Source: Sulfobacillus acidophilus DSM 10332 (GTDB lineage Bacteria > Bacillota > Sulfobacillia > Sulfobacillales > Sulfobacillaceae). From it: a DNA stretch of 64,000 nucleotides. The DNA is taken from the NCBI GenBank assembly GCA_000237975.1, contig CP003180.1, positions 20,934 through 84,933 on the forward strand, given 5' to 3'. The position numbers and the translations under genes were made by a program. Below are positions 23,992 through 33,644 of the stretch, piece by piece; the stretch's first letter is position 1; each line of letters begins with the position of its first letter. Below the pieces are notes generated by a model. The model was not told the origin of the DNA. It was given only the letters and a program-made list of their open reading frames with translations, and did no database searches.

Positions 23992-25026
23992 ATGAAGACT
24001 CGAACGATCGGATTTCGGGATGCTCAAATTGAACTGGCGCACGGGGCGGGTGGGAAAGCCACCCGACGCCTCATTGAAGGGCTATTTGTGCCGTATCTCG
24101 ATAATGAGCGGCTTGCTCAGCTGGCCGACGCCGCCTATGTTGAGGCGAATGGCCAACGGTTGGCCGTCACGGCGGACAGCTTTGTCGTAAAACCGTTAAC
24201 GTTCCCGGGAGGAACCATCGGGGAGTTGGCCGTAAACGGGACGGTCAACGATTTAGCGGTCTCGGGGGCCCGGCCTATCGCCTTGCTTACCACATTCATT
24301 CTCGAAGCGGGTCTGCCGACCAATGTGTTGGAACCTCAGGTGGAAACTATGGCCCGGGCTGCCCAAAATGCCGGGGTACCAATTGTTGGCGGGGATACCA
24401 AAGTGGTGGAACACGGCCAATGTGACGGAATGTATATCACCAGTTCAGGATTAGGAGTGGTTGACCCGCGCGCTTCGTTATCGGCAAAATCGGTGCGGCC
24501 GGGGGACCAGGTCCTGGTATCGGGACCGATTGGAGATCACGGGATTACTATTCTCCTGGCCCGCGGAGATTTGGATCTGGAAGCTGATTTATCCTCGGAC
24601 ACACGTTCCGTGTGGCCATTCGTTGACGCCCTGCTTTCGGCATGCGGACCGCATCTGCGGTGGATGCGCGACCCGACACGAGGAGGGGTCGCTACGGCGC
24701 TCAATGAATTGGCACGGGACGCGGATGTGGCGGTGACGATTTTTGAGGAGGCCATTCCGGTCCGCGATCCGGTACGAGGGGCATGTGAAATTTTGGGGCT
24801 CGATCCGCTTCACATTGCGTGCGAGGGACAATTTTTGGCGGTAGTTGGTCCCGAGGCGGTTGACATTGCGCTGGCGGCCTTGCGTTCAGTTCCCGGTGGA
24901 GAAGGCGCGGTGCGCATAGGGGAGATCGGAACCGAACCGTCACGAACAGTCATTGGTCATTCGAGCTATGGCGGACACCGTGTCATTGATGTGTTGGTCG
25001 GAGATCCGTTGCCGCGAATCTGTTAG
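23992..25026 (+). CDS. hypE: Hydrogenase maturation protein HypE (locus 1)
   Basis: Dehydrates carbamoyl to cyanide on its C-terminal cysteine; 344 aa. AIRS/PurM-type ATP motifs: ELAHGAGGKATRRLIEG, ADSFVVKPLTFPGG, GGDTKVVEHG and DPTRGGVATALNE. It ends with GDPLPRIC, whose final Cys is thiocarbamoylated by HypF. ATG is preceded by GTGAGGTGCACTC. Confidence 0.96.
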   Translation: MKTRTIGFRDAQIELAHGAGGKATRRLIEGLFVPYLDNERLAQLADAAYVEANGQRLAVTADSFVVKPLTFPGGTIGELAVNGTVNDLAVSGARPIALLTTFILEAGLPTNVLEPQVETMARAAQNAGVPIVGGDTKVVEHGQCDGMYITSSGLGVVDPRASLSAKSVRPGDQVLVSGPIGDHGITILLARGDLDLEADLSSDTRSVWPFVDALLSACGPHLRWMRDPTRGGVATALNELARDADVAVTIFEEAIPVRDPVRGACEILGLDPLHIACEGQFLAVVGPEAVDIALAALRSVPGGEGAVRIGEIGTEPSRTVIGHSSYGGHRVIDVLVGDPLPRIC

Positions 25027-25055
25027 CGATCTTACGCGAGGGGGAGTCGACGACA

Positions 25056-26227
25056 TTGGCGCAGGACAGGGCAGAATGGGTTTACGATCGCATGGTCAAC
25101 CGCAATCCGTCAATTCGGAATTATTTTCGTGAGGCCGCTCCCTTGTTGGCCGACAGTTGTCGGCAGATGGCTGAGCGGTTTCAACAGGGGGGGCGCTTAA
25201 TAGCTTTTGGTCAAGGTCCTTACGCTACCGATGCGCAACATGTGGCCGTCGAATTTGTTCACCCCGCTATCGTGGGGAAACGGGCGTTGCCGGCACTCGA
25301 CGTATCGCTGGGGTTTAACCAATGGGTTCGTGCGCTCATACAACCGACTGATATACTCATGGGTTTTGGCCCCCCTAAAGGGGATCCCGTTATTGATACC
25401 ACAATCAAGTGGGCCCGTGGGCATGGCGCTTTGACATTGGCGGTACCAGGAGGGGTCGGTGAGTATGCCCTGCCTACTGCCCCGGAGGACGAGTTTCTTC
25501 ATCAGGAGATCATGAAGCTCTTGTACCATACCTTGTGGGAGACGGTTCATGTATTCTTCGAGCACCGAGAATTGGGTCATGCCATGGGTGCCGCGAGTTT
25601 TCTTTATCCGGGGCTGGGCGCGGTTCGACAAGATACGACGTCTATCTTGCGGGACGTAGCCGAATCGATTGGGGAGAAAGTCACGGAGAATCTTCAGTTG
25701 CGTGAACGCTTTGCGAGCGAGCAGGCGGTCGTGGTGGACGAGGTGATACGAGCGATGGCCGCGCGGGTTCATCAGGGGGGGCGAGTCATTCTTTTTGGCA
25801 ATGGCGGATCTGCAACCGATGCAAACGATTGGGCGATGCATCTAATCGAGTCGGCTCCGTCTCATCCGGCTATTCCCGCCATATCGCTGTCCTTGGACCC
25901 TGCCGTTTTGTCGGCAGTCGCCAATGACGTCGGAGCCGAGGTGATGTTTTTACGCCAATTGGTGGCTCATGCACGGCCCCATGATGTTGCGATAGCGATT
26001 TCCACGAGCGGCGGTTCGCGCAATATTTTAATGGCTTTAGAAGAAGCTCGGCGTCTGGGCTTTTAACGGTTGCGCTTTTGGGCTATGACGGCGGCGAAGT
26101 TCTTCGACGAGGAGCGGCCGATTTGGCATTAGTGGTGTCGTCGGATTCCGTTCATCGAATTCAAGAGGTGCAGTCGTCAGCTTATCATGTGATTTGTGAG
26201 GCATTAAGGGAGGGTGTTTATGGTTGA
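25056..26227 (+). CDS. Tandem SIS-domain protein (phosphoheptose isomerase-like), frameshift near the end
   Basis: TTG 25056 start after GAGGGGGAGTCGACGAC. Two SIS (sugar isomerase) domains: residues 25-150 (GGRLIAFGQGPYATDAQHVAVEF) and 195-336 (GGRVILFGNGGSATDANDWAMHL, then ISTSGGSRNILMALEEARRLG). The frame stops at TAA 26064-26066, but the missing C-terminus (LLTVALLGYDGGEVL...SSAYHVICEALREGVYG) continues in another frame to 26227. One lost base near 26055-26062 explains this. SIS proteins of the GmhA type recur in group 2a hydrogenase operons; their substrate there is unknown. Confidence 0.8.
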
Positions 26228-26447
26228 ATTATATGGTACCAGGTCCTGTCCCTACACTGCAGAATTGCGTGAGCACTTATGGTGGATTGGGAAGCCGTTT
26301 ACCGAGTATGACGTGGAACAGGATTCTGAGGCGCGAGCGCGATTGGTTGCGTTGACGGGAGGGATTACAGTTCCGGTACTGGTCGAAAACGGAAACGTGG
26401 TTCAGATTGGATGGCGGGGTCAAGGATGTGTTGCCGGCGAAGCGTAA
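26220..26447 (+). CDS. Glutaredoxin-like protein
   Basis: 75 aa, ATG 26220 behind TAAGGGAGGGTGTTT. Thioredoxin fold with CPYT redox motif (ELYGTRSCPYTAELREHLWW), cis-Pro TVPVLVENG, and a C-terminal GWRGQGCVAGEA carrying an extra Cys. It overlaps the end of the frame-corrected SIS gene by 8 bp. It may recycle thiols during cluster or active-site assembly. Confidence 0.85.
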   Translation: MVELYGTRSCPYTAELREHLWWIGKPFTEYDVEQDSEARARLVALTGGITVPVLVENGNVVQIGWRGQGCVAGEA

Positions 26448-26490
26448 GCCGCAGAAATCCGGAGGCGTCGGTGACGAGGAGGATAAGAAA

Positions 26491-28773
26491 ATGTCCGAGA
26501 GTCTCGTGGCTCGCCGCATTCTAATCCGGGGGGTAGTCCAAGGGGTGGGATTTCGTCCCTTTGTATATCGTCTGGCTCAGCGACTGCATCTTACCGGATG
26601 GGTACTGAACGGGACTGACGGCGTGGAAATTCATATTGAAGGGTCGGACGGGCGGGTGCAGTCTTTCATTGAAGCGCTTTGGCAGGAACATCCTCCGGCA
26701 GCGCAGATTGCGGCACTTGAAATTCACGAGGCGCCCTTTGACCATGGCACATCTTTTGACATCAAACCGAGTCGGGGGCAAGGGACCCCGGTCACTCGCA
26801 TCTCGGCGGATTTGCGGCTATGTGCGGTCTGTCGCCGAGAAATGTCGGATCCTGATAATCGACGGTATCGTTATCCCTATATTAATTGTACGGATTGCGG
26901 TCCACGGTATTCCATCATTTTACGCTTACCGTATGATCGTCCCAATACGACGATGCATGCGTGGACTTTTTGCGCCGCCTGTGCCGCAGAATATCATGAT
27001 CCCGAGAATCGACGGTTTCATGCACAACCGGTCGCGTGTCCGGAGTGTGGACCGCATTATGTGTTCCGGGACGCCGAGGGCGTTATCACGGGCGACGTGG
27101 AATCCATAGCGGCTGCGGCTCGAGCCCTATCTGAGGGGAAAATCGTGGCGATCAAGGGACTAGGCGGTTATCATCTCGCGTGCGATGCGTTAAATGTCAA
27201 AGCGGTGGAGGCTCTTCGGCAAAGGAAATACCGGAAAGACAAGGCATTTGCGATAATGGTACGCGATCTGGAAGTCGCCCAAACCTTGGTCACAGTTGAC
27301 AAGGATGTCGAGGCGCTACTGACGTCCACGGCGGCGCCGATTGTTCTGGCTCCCGCGCGTTGTCACCTTCCGGGAATTGCGCCGGGTAATCGTCAATTCG
27401 GCGTCATGTTGCCATATACGCCCTTGCATTACCTGTTATACGATTATGGGGCGCCGCCCATCTTGGTCATGACGAGTGCCAATCGTTCCAGCGAGCCCAT
27501 CGCCTATCAAGATGACGATGCCGCTGCGCGCTTATCGGGGATTGCAGACGGGTTTTTAATCGGTGAGCGCCCCATTGCTCGCCGGGTGGATGATTCCGTC
27601 GTTCAGATTGGTCCGTTCGGTCCGATGATGATTCGCCGCGCCCGAGGTTATGCGCCTTCGGTCGTCGCACAGCTTCCCGTGGTGTCTACGCCCATATTAG
27701 CGGTGGGGGCCGACCTCAAGAATTCCGTGACCTTAGTGGTCGAAGGTCAAGCGATGATGAGTCAACACCTGGGGGACCTGGAGCATTGGGCCGCTTTTGA
27801 ATCGTTTCAACAAGCGATTGAGGATTTACGGGCGGTGTACGGAATCCGGGAGGACGATCTTGTTGTTGTACACGACATGCATCCCGAATATCGTTCGTCG
27901 GCGTATGCATCCGGTTTGCCGGCACGTTACGTCGTGGGTATTCAACATCATAGGGCGCACATCGCTGCCGTCTTGGCCGAACGGGGAGCTTGGGACGTTC
28001 CGGTCGTTGGAGTGGCTTTTGACGGCACAGGATATGGTGATGACGGGACGATCTGGGGAGGAGAGTTTTTTGTCGGGTCGCTCACTCAAGGGTTTGACCG
28101 TGTAGGGCACTTGCGCCCGGCCACGTTAGTGGGTGGGGACGCAGCCGGACGATCGCCTGTTCAGGCAGCAGTGGGTTATCTCGCCCAATTGGCATCGGTA
28201 CAGGACTGGACACAGCCTCCGTTTGAATTCCCGTCCCGTTTTAAGATAGCGTCGGCGCTGTTTCGGAAAGGCGTACGCTGTTTTTCGACCACGTCGGTGG
28301 GCCGCCTGTTTGACACGGTTGCCGCTCTTCTAGGTTTTACACAAGACATGACGTTTGAAGCCCAAGCGGCGATTTGGCTAGAACAGCTGGCATGGAACGG
28401 AAAAGGTATAGCCACGAATGAACCGTCGTTATGGGATGGCCGTGAATTAGACTTTCGACCGTTGCTTGATACGGTAGTACGCGATCGACTGAGGGGACAT
28501 GATCCGGCGGCCATTGCCTATGGGTTTCATCATCATTTAGCCTATGGTATCGCACAAGCCGTAAGCCATTTAGCGCGACAATATTCCAGACATGTCGCGG
28601 TGGTATCCGGAGGCGTGTTTCAAAATGTTTTGCTGTTGTCTTTATTAAAAGAGTATTTGGAGTCCAAGGGGATCGAGGTGTGGACGGGGTCTCAAATTCC
28701 TGTGAACGATGGAGGTATCAGTTTGGGGCAGGCTGCTTTGGCATGGGCGACAATCGATCGGGTCGTACCGTAG
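26491..28773 (+). CDS. hypF: Carbamoyltransferase HypF (locus 1)
   Basis: Transfers carbamoyl from carbamoyl phosphate to HypE. 760 aa, ATG 26491 after GAGGAGGATAAGAAA; longer frames overlap the glutaredoxin. Domain order: acylphosphatase (RGVVQGVGFRPFVYRLAQ), two zinc modules (CAVCRREM..CTDCGP; CAACAAEY..CPECGP), YrdC-like (IKGLGGYHLACDA), Kae1-like (QHHRAHIAAVLAE, VAFDGTGYGDDGTIWGGEF, SGGVFQN). Normal length. Last gene of the locus; IS110 DNA begins 193 bp later. Confidence 0.96.
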   Translation: MSESLVARRILIRGVVQGVGFRPFVYRLAQRLHLTGWVLNGTDGVEIHIEGSDGRVQSFIEALWQEHPPAAQIAALEIHEAPFDHGTSFDIKPSRGQGTPVTRISADLRLCAVCRREMSDPDNRRYRYPYINCTDCGPRYSIILRLPYDRPNTTMHAWTFCAACAAEYHDPENRRFHAQPVACPECGPHYVFRDAEGVITGDVESIAAAARALSEGKIVAIKGLGGYHLACDALNVKAVEALRQRKYRKDKAFAIMVRDLEVAQTLVTVDKDVEALLTSTAAPIVLAPARCHLPGIAPGNRQFGVMLPYTPLHYLLYDYGAPPILVMTSANRSSEPIAYQDDDAAARLSGIADGFLIGERPIARRVDDSVVQIGPFGPMMIRRARGYAPSVVAQLPVVSTPILAVGADLKNSVTLVVEGQAMMSQHLGDLEHWAAFESFQQAIEDLRAVYGIREDDLVVVHDMHPEYRSSAYASGLPARYVVGIQHHRAHIAAVLAERGAWDVPVVGVAFDGTGYGDDGTIWGGEFFVGSLTQGFDRVGHLRPATLVGGDAAGRSPVQAAVGYLAQLASVQDWTQPPFEFPSRFKIASALFRKGVRCFSTTSVGRLFDTVAALLGFTQDMTFEAQAAIWLEQLAWNGKGIATNEPSLWDGRELDFRPLLDTVVRDRLRGHDPAAIAYGFHHHLAYGIAQAVSHLARQYSRHVAVVSGGVFQNVLLLSLLKEYLESKGIEVWTGSQIPVNDGGISLGQAALAWATIDRVVP

Positions 28774-28965
28774 GTGGTCCGACGTGAGAATGTGCGTTTC
28801 GTTCCGTTATAGGAGAGCTCTGCGAAACTGACCTGTGCTGGGTTGGCGATGCGTTCGGGAGCTCACTCACCAGCAGGTAAAACGTTCGCATATCGGAGTG
28901 ACTCGGTCTAGACCGTGCACGAATGAATTGGACGAGTCCCCTGACACATTGGAGTGTCGGCGATT

Positions 28966-30300
28966 GAAAGACGGTCTATGTCAAGGATGTGGATAATGTG
29001 AATCAGTTTTCGCCGACATCGTCGGCGGCGCACCGAGCTAAGCGGTCACCCTCCGATGATCGCGAGATCGCCAGCCTGCCCAACGCTAGGCCGCGTGTCG
29101 GGCCCGATCGGCCAAAAATCGGGGTTCGTCGTAGACCGTTTTGGACTTCCACGTCCGGAACAGGATGCGTAGCCACACGTTTGCTAAGGCGCGCAGAGCG
29201 GCATGGTGACCATGTCCCCGCGCTCGGTATTGATCGTAATACTGTCGGGCCCACCCACACCGGGACAGGGAGGTGAAGGCGACTTGATGGATTGTCGCCC
29301 GCAAATGCTTATCGCAAGCACGGCGCATGTGCACGCGTTTGAGCTTGCCGCTTTGGCACAGGACCGGACTTGTGCCCGCCAAAGCTTGAACGGCCTCTGC
29401 CCGTTCAAACCGGTCCCGGTCGGGACCGAACCCGGCCTGGAGACGAGCCCCCAACGTAACGGCCACGCCGGGCAGGCTCATCCAGAGGTCAGCATCCGGG
29501 CTCGCCAAAAAAAGGGTTTCCAGGTGCTTGCGCAACGCCCGCTGCTCCGTCTGCAAGGTTTGCAGCTAGGCGACCAGGGCGCGTTGTTGCAGGATCCCCC
29601 AGATGCGCGGGGCCTCTTGGGCCGCTCGGGGGTAGCGATGCTGCCGAAGCCAGGTCATCAGGTCGCTCACGGTCAGTTGACGCGCGGCCTGGGGGTCAGG
29701 CCAGGTGGCCAAAAAGGCCAACGCCACGGGCCGACCGATGTCGGCAAAGGCGGCGAGCACTTGCGGATAATAGCTCTTCAGGGCGGCCGTCAATTGATTC
29801 GTCAAGCGGGTGGTCTGTTGGGTCAACGTTTCGTCGATCCGGGTCAACTGGCGCCATTCGACCCAGGCCTCGTCTGCGAGCCGCAAGGGCCGCAGCTGGT
29901 CGCGGTCCGTCCAGCCCAATCGGGCCAAAATGGCGGCATCCAGGCGATCGGTTTTCGCCCCCGAAGGCTTGCGGCGCGCATCGGACACTTTGGGATTGAC
30001 CGGGTAGACCCAAAAACCCGTCGTACTCAACCAATCGACCACCAAACCTTGCGACGTCTCGATCACGACATGCACGTCCGTGCGGACGTGCTGCGCCCAT
30101 TCGAGCAGCCGGCCTTCCAGCGCCTCCAGCGCGTCTCGGGTGTGGGCGACTTGCCCGACCCACAGGGTATGCCCGGGCTGGTCTTGCACGACCACGTCGT
30201 GATGTCCGTTGGCCCAATCCCAACCGACCACAATTTCCATCATCGCATCCTCCTTCGTCAGGGGTTCCCAGGACACACGAGCCTTATTTCTCACCAGCCT
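28966..30300 (-). mobile_element. IS110-family element, copy A (decayed)
   Basis: The lower end is set where copies A and B (56025) begin to match, at GAAAGACGGTCTATGTC. The upper end is estimated from the ribosome site and is not sharp. Copy A retains the whole length but has a nonsense codon and a deletion; copy B keeps only the transposase C-terminal part. Both lie on the minus strand, 27 kb apart. Confidence 0.75.
29086..30243 (-). pseudogene. IS110 transposase, inactivated
   Basis: ATG 30243 behind GAAGGAGGATGCG. The DEDD RuvC-like domain is visible (VVGWDWANGHHDVVVQ, VIETSQGLVVDWL, AKTDRLDAAILARLG), and the Tnp20 part carries SLPGVAVTLGARLQAGFG. Against copy B, 51 bp (17 codons after LQQR) are missing and a CAG became TAG at 29566-29568. 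It thus reads as two frames, 29566-30243 and 29086-29556. Confidence 0.85.
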
Positions 30301-30503
30301 TGGTCGCATCGGACAGGTCGACCGGTCTATGAGTGGTTCCTGGGGATCCAAGTAGTGGTCCCGGAAAGGCGAATCTTTCGCCAGCGATCGCGTCGCGAGC
30401 GTCCTGTAGAGATGTGATTTCGACGGAGTTTGACCGTTGAGGAAAAAAATCCCCCTTGGTACCGTTGTGGTGCAGACAACACAAGACCCAGGAGGACTCC
30501 TAG

Positions 30504-31751
30504 ATGCATTCTACCTCGACGATTGATCAACGCAAAGCCGCGGTCCAAGGCGCCGTGATGGGAGGGGTGGACGTGTCCCAAGGCTGGCATTACATCCAGT
30601 GGTTGTTACCGAACGGCTTGTCGGCGGGTACGCCGATCCGGTTCGTGAATACCCGCAGCGGGTTCGAGTCGATGTGGGCCCGGCGTCCCGCCGGGACCCG
30701 CCTCGTGATTGGGCTCGAGTCCACCGGCGCCTATTGGCGGCCGTTGGCGCACTGGCTCCGTCAACAACCCGGCGTGACCGTGGTCTTGGTCAATCCGTTG
30801 CATACGCGCAAGCTTAAAGAAGTCGACGACCACACGCCCTCGAAAAATGACGCCAAGGATGCCGGGATTATTGCGCGGGCGGTCGCCGAGGGGCGGTACC
30901 TGCCCTGGACGCCCCGGGAAGGGGTCTGGAGCGAACTGGCGACCTTGGCGGTGACGCGACGCCAGCAAAAGGCGGACGTCATTCGTTGGCACAATCGCAT
31001 TCAGGGGTGGCTGGATGTCTATGCCCCCGAATTTCGGCGGGTCTTCAAAGCGTGGGATGGCCTGGCGGCCTTGTGGGTGCTCGACACCGTGCCCTTTCCG
31101 GCGGACGTGTTGGCGTATCCCTTTGAGGACCTCGTGGCGGGGTTGCTCGAGGCGTCCCATCATCGCGTCGGCCGGAAACGGGCTCAGGCGCTCGTGACCG
31201 CCTATCGCGACTCCATTGGGGTGCCCGGGCACGCCAGTGCCCGCGCCCAGTTGGCCGCCTACTTGGCGCATTGGCGCGCGGCGCGCGCCGCGCTCGCGGC
31301 CACCGAAGCGGCTCAACAGAAATTGGTCGCGTCGGTACCGGGGGCCGACGCTTTACGTAAGATTCCGGGCTTTGGCCCCGTGATCATTGCGACCCTCTTG
31401 GGCGAATTGGGGAACTTGGCGGACTATGCCCATCCGCAGCAGGTGGTCCGCATGGCGGGGTTGAACGTGGTGTCCGACAACTCGGGGAAACATCAGGGTA
31501 AGACCCATCTCGCCAAGCGCGGGCGAGGGCAAGCCCGCCAGGTCGCGTATCAGGCGGCGCTCGTGGCCATTGCCCACGAGGGTCCGGCCCGTGTCCACTA
31601 TCAGGAACTTCGCCAGCGCCTGGCCCCGAAAGCGGCGTTGATCGCGCTAGCCTGCAAACTCTTGCGGATTGCATGGGCGTGTTGGCGGCATCAAACCCCG
31701 TACGATGCCGAACGAGCCTTTGCGCGGGCCCTGACAGCGGCCGCGGCGTAA
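30504..31751 (+). CDS. IS110-family transposase (second type), intact
   Basis: 415 aa, ATG 30504 after CCAGGAGGACTCCTAG. DEDD domain: GGVDVSQGWHYIQWL, VIGLESTGAYWRPLAHWL, NDAKDAGIIARAV. C-terminal Tnp20 domain: ALRKIPGFGPVIIATLLGEL and the serine region NVVSDNSGKHQGK. It is only distantly similar to copies A/B and to the element at 32053. The element's ends were not determined. It looks functional. Confidence 0.92.
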   Translation: MHSTSTIDQRKAAVQGAVMGGVDVSQGWHYIQWLLPNGLSAGTPIRFVNTRSGFESMWARRPAGTRLVIGLESTGAYWRPLAHWLRQQPGVTVVLVNPLHTRKLKEVDDHTPSKNDAKDAGIIARAVAEGRYLPWTPREGVWSELATLAVTRRQQKADVIRWHNRIQGWLDVYAPEFRRVFKAWDGLAALWVLDTVPFPADVLAYPFEDLVAGLLEASHHRVGRKRAQALVTAYRDSIGVPGHASARAQLAAYLAHWRAARAALAATEAAQQKLVASVPGADALRKIPGFGPVIIATLLGELGNLADYAHPQQVVRMAGLNVVSDNSGKHQGKTHLAKRGRGQARQVAYQAALVAIAHEGPARVHYQELRQRLAPKAALIALACKLLRIAWACWRHQTPYDAERAFARALTAAAA

Positions 31752-32052
31752 GACGGTGGGGATCCCGGGACGTCTGGGGCGAGGGAGAGGAACTCCTCCC
31801 TTCGGGCAAGTGTTGGCTCTCGGGTATGGAGCGACACGAGACCCTGCATACGAGAATCCGCTCCCCTCGTCTGCACACGGAACGACCGCATCCTGAACAC
31901 AGGACGATGCGGGCCAAGACCCTGTAACCCATGGTAGGCTTCGGGAGGTCGCTCATCAGGCGAAGACGGTCGCAGAGGTCCCGGGATTTCACAAAAATCT
32001 AAGTGAATAACAGGATTCACACAAAAAACTAAGGTAGACCTACTAAGTGAAG

Positions 32053-33252
32053 TCAAGAGGATTCGACGGAAAGCGAGGGAAGTGCGTGAGCGGGATCATA
32101 GGGGACGTTCCGCGTCAATATCGCCCACAACACCATACACAACTTGCCGGCCACGGCCCCCAACGCCTGATTCGGGTGCTTGCCTTGCGCGCGTTTGGCC
32201 TCATAGTAGGCGCGGAATCCCGGGTCGTGGATGCGGGCCGCGAAAGCGGCCAGCCACAGGGCCCGACGCAAATACGGCGAACCGCGCTTGGAGATGCGGG
32301 TCCGCGTCCGCTGGAACTCGCCGCTTTGGTGCACGCGGGCATCCAAGCCGGCGTAAGCCTTCAGTTTCTTGCCGCTGGCAAAGCGCGTAATATCGCCGAT
32401 TTCGCCCAAAATGGCGGCCGCCAGGGTCGGGCCAATGCCCGGGACCGTCAAGATGGGGGTGTCTTGGGGGATCAAGGCGGCAAGCCGTTCGTCCAGTGTC
32501 TGGATTTGCTGTTCGAGGAACGCCATTTGCTCCATCAAGAGGCGCACACTCAAGACGGCGGCATCGAGGCCATAGGTCACGCCAAAGGACTGTTGAGCGG
32601 TGATTTGCACCTGCGTCGCGGTCTCGGCCCCCAACCGTCCGCGACTCGCCTCGCGAATCAGGTCGGTCAGGGCCCCCGGATCAGCGGCCGCGAGCGCGGC
32701 TGGCGTCGGGTACGCGGACAAAACCGCCCGGGCCGTGGGGCCCCAGGGGTTGCTCCACAGCCGATTCCACTCCGGGAAAATCCGGTCCATGACGGCGTGG
32801 GCTTGGTGCTTCAACGACCCCAAGGTCACGGTGAATTCGACGCGCAGACGCGACAAATCGCGCAAGGCCAAGACGGTTTCGTCCGGCACGACCGTTTCGG
32901 TGTAGCGCCCGATCCGCAGCAGGTCCGCAATCACAAACGAATCTTTCGGGTCCGTCTTGGTAACCCGAATATACAGATTGCGCAGGCTGTCCGATTGGAT
33001 CGGGTTAATCACTTTGACGCGGGCCCCGCGGCCCGTGAGGGCCGCATACAGCGCCAACCAGTAGTGACCCGTGGCCTCCAGGCCATAGAGCACCTCACTG
33101 GCGCCCACATCGGTTACGGCACCCCACAGTCGATCGACACTCTCTTGGGTGTTTTCCATGCGGAAATGGCGCAAGACCTTCCCTTCGGCGGACACCAGCG
33201 ACACCTCATGATGGTATTTGCCAATATCGATGCCAACAAACAATCGGGACAT
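32053..33252 (-). CDS. IS110-family transposase (third type), intact
   Basis: 399 aa, start ATG 33252 behind GGGGAGTGACCCCG. DEDD acids lie in LFVGIDIGKYHHEVSLV, GLEATGHYWLAL and TDPKDSFVIADLLRIG. The Tnp20 domain has LTVPGIGPTLAAAILGEIG and DARVHQSGEFQRT. The long plus-strand frame over the same DNA (32047-33444) is a high-GC shadow. Three distinct IS110 lineages thus sit within 4.3 kb. Confidence 0.92.
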   Translation of the reverse strand: MSRLFVGIDIGKYHHEVSLVSAEGKVLRHFRMENTQESVDRLWGAVTDVGASEVLYGLEATGHYWLALYAALTGRGARVKVINPIQSDSLRNLYIRVTKTDPKDSFVIADLLRIGRYTETVVPDETVLALRDLSRLRVEFTVTLGSLKHQAHAVMDRIFPEWNRLWSNPWGPTARAVLSAYPTPAALAAADPGALTDLIREASRGRLGAETATQVQITAQQSFGVTYGLDAAVLSVRLLMEQMAFLEQQIQTLDERLAALIPQDTPILTVPGIGPTLAAAILGEIGDITRFASGKKLKAYAGLDARVHQSGEFQRTRTRISKRGSPYLRRALWLAAFAARIHDPGFRAYYEAKRAQGKHPNQALGAVAGKLCMVLWAILTRNVPYDPAHALPSLSVESS

Positions 33253-33644
33253 CGGGGTCACTCCCCAGAGAAAATTCTGGCAGGGGTCTCCACTCTTCGT
33301 GGGCTCACAGCCTTGTCGGTGAGAGGGGCTACCGGGGATCCCGGGCCCAACGGACTTAAACGTGATCCGCCAACGAAGCGGGGACCTCACTCTACCTTAC
33401 GGGCTCGCAGCCCAGGGAGGCTGACGATATGTCCCCGCCAGTAAGCGATCGATTCCCGCAAATGGACTCAAAATCCTGCAGGAATCTGGAACTTATTCTA
33501 CAAGGAGGAGAAGCCTTTTCCGGGAACGATAGCGTCCATCCATTTCCATAATGGACAAAAGCGTGGGACGAGGTCCAGTGGCTCGTCACAATTCTTTGAT
33601 GAAGTTATCCACCACTGAAACTAACTAATAAGGAGTGTTGTCGA

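Noticed and set aside
29566..29568. In-frame TAG in IS110 copy A, considered as pyrrolysine or readthrough
   Set aside because: Copy B has CAG there, and copy A also has a 51-bp deletion, so it is simple decay.
29203..30417. 404-codon plus-strand frame
   Set aside because: Antisense of the IS110 copy A transposase; same reasoning, and its counterpart over copy B ends at the fragment border.
32047..33444. 465-codon plus-strand frame
   Set aside because: Exact antisense of an intact IS110 transposase; composition (Gly/Arg/Gln-rich) is typical of a high-GC shadow.
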